Positions 12,038 to 16,864 of a stretch of DNA of 16,864 bases are shown here, in pieces. Both the position numbers and the translations under genes were made by a program. The notes beneath the pieces are model-generated. The model was given only the letters and a program-made list of their open reading frames with translations, did no database searches and had not been told where the DNA came from. This DNA comes from Deltaproteobacteria bacterium RBG_13_61_14 (GTDB lineage Bacteria > RBG-13-61-14): assembly GCA_001797815.1 (NCBI GenBank), contig MGQK01000027.1, positions 5,016 through 21,879 on the forward strand. The letters are read 5' to 3'. The number at the start of each line of letters is the position of its first letter. Positions within the stretch are counted from its first letter, which is position 1.

Positions 12038-14195
12038 GGCTCTACCATCGACAGGAAGTAGCCGTTCGCAATCTGCCAGCCGGGCCGGGTCCGGAGCAGG
12101 TCCAAGAGCGCGGTTTGCATTTCCAACAGTTTTTGCGGCTCGCGCTCGGCCAGGTCTTCCCGCTCTTCCGGGTCCGGAGCCAGGTGGTAAAGCTCCCAGC
12201 GCACGCCCTCGCGCAGGGGCACGTAGATCACTTTCCAGCCGCCCTGGATCAGGGTCCGGTGCTTGGCGGTCTCGGTGTAGGCGTCATATTCTCTGCGGAG
12301 CACGATCTCGCTGTGAAAGTAAGGCTCGAACTTGCAAATGAAGGTGACGTCGGGATAAGGCAGGCGCAGTTTCTGGAAAAAACCCTCGCCGGTGTCAATG
12401 AACCATAAGCCGGTCTCGGCATAGACCGGGAGGTCGGTGTCCTCGGCCCGGCCCTGGAGGCGGGGCAGGAGGTTCTGGCCAGGGACGTTGTGGATCGGCT
12501 CCTGGCCGAGCAGAGCTAAAAGCGTGGGCGCGAAGTCCACCGAGCGCACCCGGCCCTTGACCCGCGAGACCGGAAAACGCTCCCGGGGATCGTAGATCAG
12601 CCAGGGGATCTGGAGCGAATAGCGGCCGCGCAGGTGCTCGCCGTGGCCCATGCCGTATTCGTGCTCGTAGAGGTTCTCGCCGTGGTCCGCGGTGAAGACC
12701 ACGATCGTGTTCTCGGCCAGATCAAGCCGTTTGAGGTCGGCCAGGATCTCGGCGATGGCGTCATCGGTGGCCCGGATCGCGCCGTCGAACAGCTCGCGCA
12801 CCTGCTCCTCGTCCTTGGTGGTCACCTTTTCTTCGACATTGATCCGGTTGGGCTTGAAGTATTTGTAGGGACCGCGATAAGCCGGATCGGTATAAATCCG
12901 GTAATAAGGATAAGCCGGCGCATACGGGAAATGCGTGGCCGAGAAAAACACCAGCAGGAAAAAACGGTCCTGCCGCGCATATTCTTCCAACTGCTGGTGC
13001 ACGTCGCCCTGGAGCAGCTTCGGGTCGGCCAGGGCCGCGAACTCCTTGAGCACCGGGAAGACCCTGCGGCCCGGGCGGTTGGCGATATAGGGCAGGAGCG
13101 GGGTATGGATCTCCAGGCCGCGCATCTCGGTGAGCACTTCGAAATTGAAGTCCGGGGCCGAGACGTCCTGGAAGCCGATCTCGATCCGGCTGAAGACGTC
13201 GCCGGCAAAGTCCGAGATCACGCCGGTGCGCCAGCCTTGATCGCGGAGGATCGAGGCAAGGGTGACGAAATTTTTCTGGCGCGACTTGACCGAGGGGAAC
13301 ATGGTGGTGATGCCGTGCTGGAACGGGTATTCGCCGGTAAGGAAGCTGAGCCAGGAGGGGAAGGTGCGGGGGAGCTGGGCATAGGCCTGCTCGAAGACGA
13401 CGCCCTCCTGGGCCAGGCGGTCGAGGGCGGGCGAGGTGTCGCGCCGGCTGCCGCCGAAGCCCAGGTGGTCGGGCCGGATCGAGTCGGCGGAGATGACCAG
13501 GAGGTTGGGGCCCTTGTTTTTCGTAGGGGCGACCGGCGGCTCGACTGAGCTCGCCGAAGTCCGGTCGCCCCTGCCAGCAAAAAATCCGGCCAGGGCCAGC
13601 ACGAGCAGCGCGGCACCGGCCAGCGCGAGTTTGGCCCGGCGCCGGTCCCGGATGGCCCGGCCGATGCGGGTGAAGAGGAGGATGTGGAAGACAATGAGCA
13701 CCACCCGGAGAAACCAGCGGATGGATTCCGGGTTCAGAGTGTCGGTGCAGAGCAGTTGGAACCATTGCCAGAAGCCGCCGCGGTCGTAATAGAACTCGGC
13801 ATAGAGTTGGGGATAATGGGCGAGAGACATCATCTGGAAGGCCAGGTGGAGGATGGCCACCAGGAAGAGGCAGAACAGGAACGCGCTGTTACGTGAGAGG
13901 GAGGGCCGGAGCAGGTCGCGGGCGAGCTTGGTGAAAGCGCCGCAGAAGATGCCCATCAGGACCCCGCAGAAGAGGTAGGCGAGCAGCACCTGGCCCTGGA
14001 AGCGGAGGATGGCCCAGGTGAAATACTGCTCGGTGATCCGCGAGAGCTCGGGGTTCTTCACCCCCATCACCGCGAAGCCGCGGTGGAAAACCAGCACATA
14101 GAGGAATAGGCCCAGGTAGAGTGGCAGGGCTACCCAGAGCCCGTCGCGGATGCGAAAGGGCTTCCCCTCTCCGCGGGTTCGGTGCGCGCTTGCGC

Positions 14196-14199
<4 letters not shown>
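12034..14199 (-). CDS. Polytopic membrane alkaline-phosphatase-superfamily (sulfatase-like) enzyme with Thr nucleophile position
   Basis: This 721-residue protein has about five N-terminal membrane segments (21-39, 63-90, 105-125, 160-178, 189-207), then a linker (210-230) and a sulfatase-fold catalytic domain to the C-terminus. Motifs are [16 protein letters not shown] (D239), [12 protein letters not shown] with T279 at the nucleophile position, ATHFPY (H423), TADHGEN (D505, H506) and GHGEHL (H519). The many-span N-terminus plus Thr nucleophile resembles LTA synthase or phosphoethanolamine transferase architecture rather than secreted sulfatases. The start is TTG with GGAG 6 nt upstream, overlapping the uvrA stop (TTGA). 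Its stop overlaps the next enzyme's ATG, so the pair is translationally coupled. The linker contains a translated hairpin repeat. Confidence 0.86.
13525..13572. repeat. REP-like 12-bp inverted repeat inside the sulfatase-like gene
   Basis: AGGGGCGACCGG (13525-13536) is the perfect reverse complement of CCGGTCGCCCCT (13561-13572). The 24-nt loop contains a further CGGC/GCCG pairing. It keeps the frame and encodes the linker residues between the last membrane segment and the catalytic domain. Confidence 0.8.

Positions 14200-16864
<2,665 letters not shown>

Noticed and set aside
10805-12061. Plus-strand open frame (418 codons) opposite the sulfatase-like gene
   Set aside because: Antisense shadow of a gene with clear catalytic motifs; low-complexity composition and no ribosome-binding site.

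Overview
The window is a GC-rich bacterial chromosome segment. An RlpA-type lipoprotein, a TPR lipoprotein, a XylGH-type sugar importer and UvrA/MiaB point to a Gram-negative host. I cannot name the taxon from sequence alone. Many small palindromic and tandem repeats sit between and even inside genes, as is common in uncultured lineages; that resemblance is from memory, not a search.

Layout. Left edge, minus strand: miaB (tRNA methylthiotransferase), cut by the window edge at its 3' end. Then a plus-strand block: a small membrane protein with no clear start codon, an isoprenylcysteine-methyltransferase-family membrane protein, a repeat-filled gap, a HAD hydrolase, rlpA, xylG, a transposase element, xylH and a TPR lipoprotein. 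The right half is minus strand: uvrA (its first ~95 codons lie outside), two membrane-anchored alkaline-phosphatase-superfamily ('sulfatase-like') enzymes joined by 4-bp overlaps, and an FHA/degenerate-receiver protein with its own good sigma70-type promoter. The two blocks converge at about 8486-8678.

The most interesting part is 3690-6520. Two related mobile elements with the same long inverted termini flank xylG. The larger (5460-6488) carries a Y1/HUH REP-associated tyrosine transposase (RAYT). It has replaced the last codons of xylG and split what looks like an ATGA-coupled xylG/xylH junction. Removing 1030 bp restores that coupling exactly. The smaller (about 190 bp, no transposase) sits at the rlpA/xylG junction and is flanked by a perfect 39-bp direct repeat. 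That repeat keeps the end of rlpA intact on the left and supplies the ribosome-binding site and start codon of xylG on the right. Both left ends follow the same motif, GCCG(T/C)GGCC. This suggests a site-specific, single-strand type insertion, with an unexplained extra duplication at one site.

The second notable point is the pair of enzymes after uvrA. Both have threonine where formylglycine sulfatases have Cys/Ser, so they are better read as phospho- or phosphoglycerol-transfer/hydrolase-type envelope enzymes than as classical sulfatases. REP-like hairpins lie in frame inside both genes.
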